Below, piece by piece: positions 1 to 10,436 of a DNA stretch of 64,000 bases; positions within the stretch are counted from its first letter, which is position 1; the number at the start of each line of letters is the position of its first letter. The stretch spans positions 4,262,375-4,326,374 of the forward strand of contig JAKZAN010000002.1 of the NCBI GenBank assembly GCA_023053545.1. The letters run 5' to 3'. The translations under genes and the position numbers were made by a program. The DNA comes from Lepidurus packardi. Lineage: Eukaryota > Arthropoda > Branchiopoda > Notostraca > Triopsidae. The notes below the pieces were generated by a model. That model was not told where the DNA came from. It worked only from the letters and a program-made list of their open reading frames with translations, and did no database searches.

Positions 1-709
1 CGCCTTTAATCACACCGCTGATTTCGAAACCGTACGTCAGTTGAAAGAGAAGTTATGTTATATTGGATACAACATAGAAACCGAGCAAAGGTTGGCCCTA
101 GAAACCACTGTTTTGGTGGAAACTTACACGGTAGGGCAATATCTGTCAAGTTGTCTTTCTAGGTTCTGATTTTTTTTACAGTTGCCTGATGGACGCATAA
201 TCAAAGTTGGCGGAGAAAGGTTTGAAGCCCCTGAAGCGTTATTCCAGCCACATTTGATTAATGTGGAAGGCCAAGGCATAGCTGAGTTGGTTTTCAGTAC
301 AATCCAAGCTGGAGACATGGATATCCGTCCAGAATTATACAAGCATATCGTCCTATCAGGAGGTTCGACTATGTACCCTGGGTTACCGAGTCGTTTGGAA
401 AGAGAAATCAAGCAATTGTACCTTGAACGAGTGCTCAAAGGAGACACAGAGAAATTGGGCGTAAGTATTTCTTCAGTTCTCAATTGAGGGTCTTAAAGAT
501 GGTTGGAGTGCTCATGCTACGGTAAAATGTTGCAGAAATTCAAGATTCGGATTGAAGATCCTCCTCGGCGTAAGGACATGGTGTTCATTGGAGGAGCTGT
601 ACTGGCGGACGTTATGAAAGACAAGGATTCTTTCTGGATGTCTAGAGAAGAATACCAAGAACAAGGGTTGCGCGTGTTGAACAAATTGGGTGCCCGGGCT
701 GCTTCTTAG
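1..709 (+). CDS. Arp2: Actin-related protein 2 (Arp2), 3' part
   Basis: Arp2 is the actin-like subunit of the Arp2/3 complex that nucleates branched actin filaments in the cytoplasm. The gene enters from the left edge, so its start is outside the window. Three exons are visible: about 1-129, 182-461 and 531-709, with GT/AG borders. The protein contains the actin-fold phosphate-2/adenosine region around [20 protein letters not shown], and the Arp2-typical C-terminal run [20 protein letters not shown] followed by [10 protein letters not shown]. The family assignment comes from recognising this C-terminus, which distinguishes Arp2 from actin and Arp3. No frame breaks were seen. A polyadenylation signal follows about 220 bp after the stop. 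Confidence 0.95.
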
Positions 710-926
710 ATGGTTGCAGTGCCAAAAAAGAAAGGAAAAGAATTTGACAAATTATAAGAAACTTTCACATCTTTCTACGTCAAAATAAGAATAAGCTGGT
801 GGAAAATCCTGCTTGTAATTCTAAGGTCTTCTGCCCAACCAAATCTTGTTAATCGTTTTTGCTTCCGATTTTCTTGTATGTTGAATGAATGAGAGAAAAA
901 GCTTTGCCCAGCCCTTGATTCCATGC

Positions 927-932
927 AATAAA
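927..932 (+). terminator. Poly(A) signal for Arp2
   Basis: AATAAA hexamer about 220 bp downstream of the Arp2 stop codon on the same strand, before the next gene. Position and motif only; the cleavage site is not visible. Confidence 0.55.
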
Positions 933-1279
933 ACCAAGTTCCAAAGTTACTATCCAGCCAACATCCGTTTAGCTATCAGGGCAAATGGTTGCACAACGTC
1001 ACGTTGTCACTGAATGGTGTCTTTATAAGCAAAAGGTTTACTTTTCCACCTTCACACATGTTAGTCCCACGCTGCTAAAGGTGTTTCGGTATACGTAAAG
1101 GGTGGACGAAACATAATACAGCCTGAGCGCATTCCCGCTTAGTTTTCTGATGCGTCACATACCAAGTAATTTGGCTACCTGCAAAGTATACAAATGCTAT
1201 ACAGCTGTGTAGTTCACACGTGGAAGTTTTTTCGTAGCTCTTATCAATAAACACACCTTCCTACCTCATATTTAATAAG

Positions 1280-1287
1280 TATAAAAG
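1280..1287 (+). promoter_or_regulatory. TATA box of the EndoU gene
   Basis: TATAAAAG lies 84 bp before the EndoU start codon at 1371, so transcription would start near 1310. The intergenic stretch 710-1370 holds the Arp2 3' UTR and this promoter and no other gene that I can support. Confidence 0.5.
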
Positions 1288-1370
1288 CCATATTATACAA
1301 CTACGAGTTGTCCAGTACCCGGTATAGCTTTGTATTCTTACAAGTTCCAATTTCACAACGGAAAGAAATC

Positions 1371-3009
1371 ATGAAGATATCCTGCAGCATTCCATTGCTG
1401 CTGCTCGTCGCATTCGTGGCGACAAACGGTAAATAATTATCTAAATTCTTAACCTTGACCTTTAGTTTCTCTTTTATTAAATGCATCATTTCTACTTGGA
1501 ATGGTGACGCATCATAAACTCGTAATCGATGGATGACATAGTACTAGGTAATCATTTAATAAAGAAACAAAAACTACATTCAAATCAGCTAATTCTTCTC
1601 TACTACGTAGAGGTTCATGAAAATTAATTTGTCTAATTTGTGTCATGTTGCCTCATTTGCTTAATGTGCTTAATATGTTGTGCATTTGGATGCAGAAGTT
1701 TCCGCTTTGCGCCTGAAAGCCAGCGATTCTTGCGAAGCGAAATGCGGTAATACAGTGGACCCTACTGCAGTTTGCCAATGCAATGCGTCCTGTGAAAACT
1801 ACGGAGACTGTTGTGCCGATTTTGACGCTCTTTGCGGTTCGCAATGCGCTGAACGTTGCGGCTCTGCGTACGATCCTCTCTGGGCGTGCCAATGTAACTC
1901 GGAATGTGCTGCCCACGGCAATTGCTGCGCGGATTCCGAAACATGCGGGGGATCAGGGGGTAGGACAAACTTTAATAAAAGTTGTAATGCTGAAAAAGCC
2001 CATTAACTAATTTGCTGTTCAATTCTAGGTGCAGTTACGGACGCTGACTTGTCCGCACTCTCGGAACAACTTTTCTCGTTGGACGTGAACTCAGGAGCCA
2101 GCTCGATAATCTTCAATTTGCAAGCTAAAACCACTTCGGGTAGCACTGTTGACAACTCACCTTTACCGTAACAATTAATAGAATATACGCCCCGCTACCT
2201 TTACTAAAATGCATATGTCCCGATAGATTGTTTACAAGCGTTGATGAGACGATTTTTGAGCGTGATACGTACGTCAAGTTGTTGGCCCTTTACGACAACT
2301 ATAACCCGGATGTTAACGTAGCTGAAGTCGCCACGTCCGAAGAAACCGCTGAAGATGAAGCCTTCTTAGATGCTATCTTGGCTACAGACGTCATGAAAAC
2401 CACCCATCAGTTCTTAGCCGATAAGGGTAAAACCCCCAAAACATGAATTGAACTGAATCTTAAGAACGGAATGATCTAACTCTGGGAACTAGGTCAAGCC
2501 AACTCGGATATTTCTGTCTTTAGACAGTATCTCAAGTCCATTTGGATCGATTTTTACTCACGTGGATCTGCTGTTGGTTCTTCCGGTTTGGAACACGTGT
2601 TCTTAGGCGAGTTGAAAAATGGAATTTCGGGTTTCCATAACTGGGTGCGGTACTACACTGAAGAAAAAGCTGGAAAAATGAACTACTTTGGCTACATCAA
2701 TCTCGTACCCCTCGCTGAAGTAAAATACTCCATTATTTGATCAGGTATTGAACTTTGATCATCGTTCTTTTGTTCTAGGATACCGTAATCGAAATGCCTT
2801 TGAAATGGAATGGTGTTTACAAGTCGATCAGCTCCATTTTCATTGGAAGTAGCCCTGAATTGGACTTGGCTTTGTTGACTACTTGCTTTCTTACTCGCCC
2901 AGACTCATTGTGTCGCCTGACTTCCGGTGGCAACGTTTTCCACGCTCAAACTTACACGCTGAGCTACAGCGGCAAGGTTTACGTGGGTAGTGCCTATTTC
3001 ACTGTCTAA
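1371..3009 (+). CDS. Secreted poly(U)-specific endoribonuclease (EndoU) with two somatomedin-B domains
   Basis: EndoU-family enzymes are Mn-dependent RNases that cleave at uridylates. Animal forms with somatomedin-B domains are secreted or lysosomal. Exon 1 (1371-1428) encodes a signal peptide, MKISCSIPLLLLVAFVATN. Exon 2 (about 1696-1957) encodes two cysteine-rich somatomedin-B domains, CEAKCG to ALC and CAERCG to ETC. Exons near 2029-2170, 2226-2424, 2493-2720 and 2779-3009 encode the EndoU core. The two catalytic-type histidines are seen in GLEHVFLGE and SGFHNWVRYY, and a conserved lysine lies in the C-terminal block with MPLKWNG and SGKVYVGSAYF. All introns have GT/AG borders in matching phase. 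The start was chosen for the signal peptide and the upstream TATA box. It converges with the neprilysin-like gene on the other strand. Confidence 0.9.
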
Positions 3010-3092
3010 GTTCCGACAACTTTTTCTCTAGTCATGCTTTTGCATTATCTGCCATAACGAAACATGTCTACAACGATGGAATTCGAAATTTC

Positions 3093-3098
3093 AATAAA
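3093..3098 (+). terminator. Poly(A) signal for EndoU gene
   Basis: AATAAA 84 bp after the EndoU stop codon. The convergent neprilysin-like gene ends at 3492, so 3010-3491 is the shared 3' intergenic space and holds nothing else recognisable. Confidence 0.6.
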
Positions 3099-3491
3099 AG
3101 AAACTAAATTGAAGTGTGCTGATTGTATAGTAAATATAAAATGCTTTTTACAGTGCACTTTGCGCAGCTTATCACATACGGAATACATAATTAGAGGTTT
3201 ATGCTAAGATATATGTCATAAAAAAATAACGTAATGAAAGAGATCACTTCATTCAAATCCGTCTCCCAGTCCCAAAGTGCTCTACTCTTACATCAGTATC
3301 GAAATTGAAACTTCGTAACCGTTAAATAGCTAAAACATGAACAAATACTGCCAATTGGGCTTGGCCGGAAAATTCCCGTGACAAGTATTCTTAATTCATT
3401 AAAATGAATCGTTTCCAAGAGTCCGCCATTGTACGGAGGGCAACGGCAATTGAATAGAGCACCGAAATTTTTGGCATTTCTACCCCGATTC

Positions 3492-6400
3492 CTACCATAA
3501 AGGGCACTTGGTAACAGGATTCAGGCGACTGCCTTCAGGGCATTGAAAAATTCGACTGTAGTCTGGTAGATTCATTAGGAATCCGTTTACCCTAAAGAGA
3601 AATTAACGAAATTAATACTCCGGTTTATATAAATTTCTTACTACCTTTCGGGGTGGGGTGTGTGCTCGTCCAATCCCAGTAAAATAGCATACGCCGTAGG
3701 TGTAATAATTGAACAGTATGCCTAAGGAACGTTGGCTTAGCAACAAGCATAACTAGATATAAGCTTCTTAGTTTACCTGTGCGGCATTAATAATCATTAA
3801 TTGTTCTTGAGTGTAATTTAACGCAGGCAAGAGAGGTTCTTTTAGGGCTAATTTTTTGTAAGCATCGACTACGGCAGCAATTGCACCAACATCTGCTAAA
3901 TTTTCGTTTAAAGTCAGATCTCCGTCCACCTTAAAAATATACACATTAAAGGATTAAGAGTAAAAAATGAGCGTGTTTACTTGTAGGATGAGGGAAGATC
4001 CATTATGAGGTATAGCGGTACGGAATGATGTAGAATACTGGTTGACTAAACATTGTGTTTTGGCATCGAACTTGGTTTTCGAAGCAGGCGATAACCAACT
4101 GTTCAGCACCCCATGACGGTCAAATAAAACGCCTTTTAAATCAATCCCATTAGAATAAAAAAAAAATCCACCAGAGCGAAAGCACCTGTTCGATCGAACG
4201 CATGCATGATTTCATGGGCCATAATAAATCCTAATGTTCCCACACTCAGATACTTCGGTCCATCCATGGAGAACATAGGATCAGATAATAAAGCCAAAGG
4301 AATTACTGCAAAAGTCAGTCATTATTGTATAAACACAAATGTTAATTTAACTAACAAAGTTACCCATGCTATTAAAGTGCTGTAAATAAAATGCATTAGC
4401 CACAGTGGGGTATGACAATAGTTGCCATGTGACTACATCTTCATCAACTGGAAGGCGAAACAGACTGAAAAAGTCTTTTCGGAACAGGCGATACAACATA
4501 AGTGTCGATTCAGCAAAATCCATGCCCTTCAAGCTTACCTACAAATACGAGTCATGATATGAAAGCGTAAACTATGCAAATGCAAATTGGTGCAATTACG
4601 TTTGCTACACTTCCTTCTAAGAAAGTTACGTTGTAGAAAATCGTAGGAGTAACAAAGTTGGTCTTGATGTTACTCGCTTTTTCCACCGCTAAAGCTTTGC
4701 TACGGGCATCGAGCCAATCCGCTTGGCTTAAACCGGCAATCACGGACGATTTCACAACCTGGAACAACTCTTCCGCCTTACCAAAGAAGGTTAACCAAGG
4801 ACTTAATTAAAATGAATGGGTCTTAGTATGAGTCTATTGTGGACTCACATCCCGCTTCATTGTGTCGAGTTTTTCGCGCGGATGGTCCCAAACATAAAGT
4901 CCACTGAGAGCGTCACCAAAAGCACCACTTGCTGCCTGAACGCAAAACTGGTACCTCTCCAGTCCCATAGGAGGAGTCATAATTTCCGAACCCATGTCTC
5001 TCAGGTACAACATAAGCAGGGTGTTGTGCAACAGCCTAAGAGAAATCGTAAATCCACACAAATTGCCTATCTAAACAATTCTACCTTGTATCAAAAGTGC
5101 CGCCTAAGAAAAGCGTAAGTTTTTCCATCGTTTCGGGGAACAGGATGTTTACTGAATCGTCGGCGAAGACCTCGGACCCCACAATATTCTCGAAAAATCG
5201 TTTCCAGTTAATCTAACGACCATACAAAATCTTGTTAGCTTCAAAGAAATCCTTAGTGGATCCATTTTTACGAACTTACGAAGCCAAACTTGCGTTGCAT
5301 GTCGCTGACTGTAAATTGATGAAAAATTTCATTGTTTTGCTGTAAGGTTTTCTTTTCTTTGTCTGAGGGATAAATATGGTCTAGGAATGACATCATATGC
5401 AACTGAGCGCTGATTTCGGCTTCCCGTTCATCGTCAGTATAGTTGGCCCACATCCCCATTTCGTGTACTAGCTGCAAGGTCGCATTCAACTTCTGCATCT
5501 TCATTCCCTCCTAAAGGAAGTATTTTACCATAAATGATAGATTAAAAATTATATAAGAGTGTGACACATCCTGGGTGCTTTTGCTTGTAAGGCTAAAAGA
5601 GAAAGACACTCGTGTTTTTAGCTTACCTGCAACGCAAATAGAAAGTTAGGACTGGCAAAGCTTTCATTAGATTCCACATGACTGCCATCCATAAAGGACA
5701 GCATCCCATCGAGGGTTTGTTCGTGGGCGCCGTCTAACACGTGGTCTCCAAATTCCACTACGTTCCGCTTTTGACGACTTCTGTGACCATCCTTATTCAA
5801 GAGAGGCACGGCTTCCAACAACTCCTACTCAAATCAGCGAACAAAAATAAAAACCGTTTACCCAATAATTGCAGCATAAAAAATAAATTAAGTTTACGTA
5901 TGGGAAACGGGAATAGAACTGAGGCATAATTCCGCTTTGCCGAGGAGGACCCAATGCCAGAATATACTTGGAAGCATTATTGATGTCGACTTGAAGCATG
6001 ACATCAAAGAGGGGTGCTCCATTAACGTTAAATATCTCGGTTAGGTAGTCTGCTAAGTCGAAACCGACTCCATCCCATTTGCTTGGCTTAGGGAATCCAC
6101 CAAAGTCTTCCGTCAGCTTTTTGACTATACGAAGGAATATAATGTATACATGCTGTACGAATGTTTTATGCCCGTACTAGCTTCTTTTCTTGCTGGTTCT
6201 TCTTCGGCATCCATGCATGATTGATAGTACTCTCGTACAATCCTAAAAGCTTTCAAATCATCCTTTCGAGATGGTCGGTCCAACAAATCTAATGGGAAAT
6301 GCATAAGGTTTCGGCTTTCTTCTTGAGAAACCACCCACTTTTCAGTTCTTGGTCGATCCGTTGCTGCATGTTGTCGAGATTTATCGTAGCATAAGAACGG

Positions 6401-7296
6401 TCCGTAGGGACAACCTGCTTCTTTGCCCATCCACCGCAAGCGAATTGTGAAATGTCTTGACAAGGATCACTATTTCCGTCCATGGATGAAATGATTCGGG
6501 CAGCAATCTCGATGCAGTGCGGGCTTAAACATACGCCAGGGCCATCTTCTCCTTTGACGGTCGCCTAAAGGTCACACACAATAGGCACTTACATGTCTGT
6601 CATACAAACAAAGATCCAAAACAGCAAAGGAAGCTCACGGACATGTCAACTCATGGTTAACAATAATTCCGTGCGCATCCACCTTGCCTTGAGTCTCTTT
6701 ATAGAGATGTATTTTTATGTACTATAGTACATAAAAAAATACATCCGACTCTTATTAAATTGAACATGACTAAGCTTTCAACCTTCTTTGAACATGTACG
6801 TTCATACAATGTTCACATTTAGTAAATAGTATTAAGAAAGCGTCGTTACAAGTTATGCCCTCAAATTCTTCCTTTCTCAAAGTATGCAACTTCGATTCAC
6901 ATGCCGACTGTATAAACGTCACATGTACTTGCTGGCAAAACATGCAACCCTAAAATGAAAAGGACAGAGCTAATTTAACAGATTCTAGGACAGGAAATTT
7001 ACCTGAATACCGTGGGATTTGCAATCATCGGTGCTTTCCTGTTGTTGCAGCCGCAGACGTTGGTCCAACCGCAAATACACGTCGATGAGTACCGAGACTC
7101 CAATAATAAAGCCCAGAATTGCGACAATACAAGTTATGAAAGCGATCTTGCTCATGAGACTTTTCTTTTTCCAATAGTTCTTGCTACGGGTTATGGAAGA
7201 ATTTGACGAAACCGAGGTAGAAGCGGACGGGGTCATTGAAGAAGGCCAATTACTTTCTACGCTTTCGCTTTTACCTATCTTGTTTTCATCCGGCAT
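3492..7296 (-). CDS. Neprilysin-like M13 zinc metallopeptidase, type II membrane protein
   Basis: M13 enzymes are cell-surface ectopeptidases that inactivate small peptides. The first exon (7296 down to about 7003) encodes a Ser-rich cytoplasmic tail and one transmembrane segment, IAFITCIVAILGFIIGVSVL, giving an N-in, C-out topology. Later exons carry the CLSPHCIEIAARI and DPCQDISQFACGGW blocks, the substrate-binding ANAFYLQHF, the zinc motif HEIMHAFD, the second zinc ligand ENLAD, and the C-terminal ending CPEGSRLNPVTKCPLW. About a dozen introns are needed. One is only 50 nt and restores the frame at IDQELK/NLLDRP. The mid-region has a basic stretch, HRSRQKRN, as in some arthropod paralogues. 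The zinc motif differs from the common HEITHGFD but keeps all ligands, so activity is expected. It could be any neprilysin paralogue. Confidence 0.9.
6706..6745. repeat. Short inverted repeat in the first neprilysin intron
   Basis: Near-perfect palindrome centred on GTACTATAGTAC with arms GATGTATTTTTATGTAC and its complement (one extra A in the right arm). The flanking GAGTC and GACTC extend the pairing. It lies in the long first intron (about 6568-7002) and could be a miniature transposon remnant. Confidence 0.6.
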
Positions 7297-9201
7297 TCTT
7301 TGTTGACCTACTGTGAAAATTTTGAGTCATGAGAACTAACCAGTACCATTTCCCCTACTAGGTTTAAGTTCAGCTCTACGATCGGGGAGAGGTTTTTGAC
7401 TTTTAGAAAGGGAAAAGGGATAAGTTGTCCAGCAGTTAGCTCGTCAGAGTTTGGCAATGCGAAATGCAGATGAGCGAAATTATAGGAAAGGAGGTCAATG
7501 TGGGCACCACGGACAAAAAGCACTTTAACTTACTGTAGGTAAAAGTGAAGTTGTTTGACAATTTTGTTGGTTTACTTAGAATTCGAGTATTGTGTCACTT
7601 AATCACAAACGAGCAGCGAATATTTAAAACAAATGTTAGCTAAAGTTGTAAGACGAGAGATATGTTACTAAGATCACTTGCTGAAGGAAACTGTCGGTAG
7701 TTCGATGTGGAACTTAGCGGTTATACACCCGATCTGGGGCACAAACTTTCTCCGTAAGCGAGAAAGCACTTTCTTCTGCCTCGCTTCGGCAACAGCGAAG
7801 AAACCTAAAATCCCTTCATATCTCTCGAATCCCTTTTTGGGGGATGCGGTTATTGTTGCTTGGCTTTTCCCAAATTCTACTTCCTGCGTTTCCATTTTTC
7901 TAACTTGTTTTGCTGTAAGAGCTTGAAACTGTTTACGAACGTGACCAAAGCATGAAAAGCAAACAAAATTAATTTTCGAGAAACACAAAGACCGGTGTCT
8001 TTGCTATTGGCTCCGCTTTCTTAAAAGTGGACTAAAAAGTGGACAATACAAGCCTCATGTACCTTTTCTTTGATGTGAATTCAATTAAGGGGGTTGCGGT
8101 CTTGCTTCTCAATTGTTACACATGGACACAGTTGCCAGAGTAGAAAAGCGGTGTCACTTGGCAAGCGAAGTTCTCGAGCAAGACTGAACTTTCTCCTTTA
8201 CGCCAACTTTGTTTTCTTACGTCTCAAAGAAGCTCCAACGGATCAAGGCGGATGACTTCCACTGCAGATAAGTCCTTCAGAAAAAAAGACAAAAGAATAA
8301 CAGCTCGTGTCTTCAAACGCATGAAGCCTTGCAATGTTATGATTATGAGTTTGCTAGCCAGTGAATTGCCAAACATCTCTTCATATTATCATGACATGTA
8401 CCCGCCTTCTCTGGATCAAATACCAGAGAGATTTACAATTATTTTTTTGTAGAATGGCATTATGTCCCGACCGGGATCCAATAGGTTTAAGTTTCGATTA
8501 GGCCAGCCAGCTTTTATATCTTTATTTAATACCTTTGAAATCACCCGTCAAACATTGCTACAGTGTAGAGCAAATCATTGCTGAAGTAATAACTCATAAC
8601 AACTTATAACTTTTTAATGGTTACAATTGATCCATCAATCCGAATCCGTTATTTTCGCATTTATATTGTATTTTTATACACAGAGAAATGTTGGTTCATT
8701 AAAAACTTGGCTTGGTGTACGACATAGAATCACTGAACCGCAGAACAGCAGAAACGCCTGTCTACAAAAAAGTAAAATGAAAAATGAAAAAAAATCTCGA
8801 ACATCCGGAACTCCCGTCAGGAATCCCCGACTTTTTATTCGAAACCTGCTTCCGTTTTCCACTAACAGTGCCAATTCAGGTCACGCTATAAGGACGACCA
8901 AGGATTCATAGTAACCAAGTAATGCCAAGTTCATTAAGACTGTCGCGAATGAAAAAAAAAATGAACCGGACCGAAATTATGATGTCTTGCTGACAAGCTT
9001 TATCGCTGCGCAAAAACGCTGGAGGGGAAAAGGGAGGAGGAGGCCCTTGACAGATAATTTGGTGCATATGGTCTCCGTCAGTAAACAAACAACCGGATTT
9101 TGTTGCTCTGTTCCCTTAAGTCTGACAGCTTCTTGACTTTTAAAGCTGTTTCTTTTCGGTGTGATCGTTACAGTGAAGTTTAAGGTCCCTAAGCAGGAGC
9201 T
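7297..9201. other. 1.9-kb intergenic space between divergent genes
   Basis: This stretch separates the neprilysin-like gene (-) from the dioxygenase gene (+). It must hold both promoters and probably a neprilysin 5' UTR intron, since an AG acceptor-like CAGTAG lies just before the start codon. Short open frames at 7674-7988 overlap on both strands and match nothing I recognise, so I did not call them genes. No transposon ends were seen. Confidence 0.6.
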
Positions 9202-10313
9202 ATGCTGACGAAAGAACAGCTCGAGTTCTACGACAGAAACGGGTACATTTTGCTCGACAACATTTTCTCTGAAGAGGATATCGAGACTTGCAGTAAGGAA
9301 TATGACGCCTTGTTTCAGCTGAAAATGGATCAACAGTTTAACTTGGAAGCTACTTGGCAAGGAAATTGGGATCTGCGGAGCGCTTTACTGCAACAACCTG
9401 TTAATACTTCGGTAAGTTATTATTGCAGAAATGAGAAAATAAATCTTAACTTCTGAATTCTTGCTGGGAACATACATAGAATGCTTATTTTATTAGGTTC
9501 TATCGATACACAGTCTTCAAAACCACTCTGCAATATTTGGAAAAATGTTATTTAACCCTGCAATGTTGGAAGCCGTCTCTGAATTAACTCAAACAGAGAA
9601 TATTCTGCTACATCATACCAAAGCCCACTCAAAGCCGCCAGGCAGAGGCTCTCCCTTTCCTATGCATCAAGTTAGTTCCTTAGCAATGCTGTGTATTGCA
9701 TTATATATTTCCACCGGTTAACATTGAGAATATAAATCAGGACTATCACTACTTTCCTTTCGAGAAACACTCAATGGTAGCCATATTTATTCATTTGGAT
9801 GAAAGCAATAGCGACAATGGAGGCCTGGCCGTCTACGCAGGATCTCACAATCTCGGTCCTCAAGAAGATGTGAGTGATGTAGAGGGATGGCATTACGTAA
9901 GCCAAGTATGTTGCCGAAACCGGAAGCTTCCCTTTAAGTCAGTTTATTACAGTACTGCTCTTATAGGAGAAATTCCCTATAGAACATGCCCTTCCTTTAA
10001 TTGCAAAGAAGGGACAAGTTGCAATTTTCTCATATTTGTTAATCCATGGCAGTTACCCAAATACGTCAACTCGTAATCGTCGCATGCTTCTCTTCCAAGT
10101 AGGAAATACGAAACAAACACTTATCTTATATCATATCTCTACAGTACAAACAAGCCATCATTGTAATCAAAACTTGCTATCTCGCTTAAAATGTAGTTGA
10201 TGGGGGCAGACGACAAACCTTTGAAGGAGACGCATCTTTCCCCAGGCCAAGGTATGGTTTTGAAAGGTCGAAACGTAAACTGCGATGCGAATATACGCAA
10301 GCGCCACATGTAA
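9202..10313 (+). CDS. Phytanoyl-CoA dioxygenase (PhyH)-like Fe(II)/2-oxoglutarate oxygenase
   Basis: PhyH-family enzymes hydroxylate substrates with Fe(II), O2 and 2-oxoglutarate; the substrate cannot be read from the sequence. Five exons: 9202-9411, about 9497-9668, 9741-9891, 9967-10098 and 10197-10313. The first starts MLTKEQLEFYDRNGYILLDN, a classic PhyH beginning. The iron-binding His and Asp sit in FPMHQDYHYFP, the distal His in LLIHGSYPNTSTRNRR, and the Arg there is the likely 2-oxoglutarate anchor. The last exon, beginning LMGADDKPLKETHLSPGQGM, matches the usual family C-terminus and is joined in phase. The protein is about 260 residues with no signal peptide. Its 3' end is only 123 bp from the convergent xanthine dehydrogenase gene. 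Confidence 0.85.
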
Positions 10314-10436
10314 CTTCCGGTCATCAAAAGTCACCTGCCTACATGAATAGTCCAAGGCTTTGAGTTTTCGGCCCCAGGAAGTTTCTTAACCTATAATACA
10401 CAGTACATGTGAAAAGCTACATAAAAGAACACAAAA

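Noticed and set aside
7674..7988. Overlapping open frames on both strands between the neprilysin-like and dioxygenase genes
   Set aside because: They match nothing recognisable, lack clear splice or start context, and the two strands mask each other, which is typical of chance frames.
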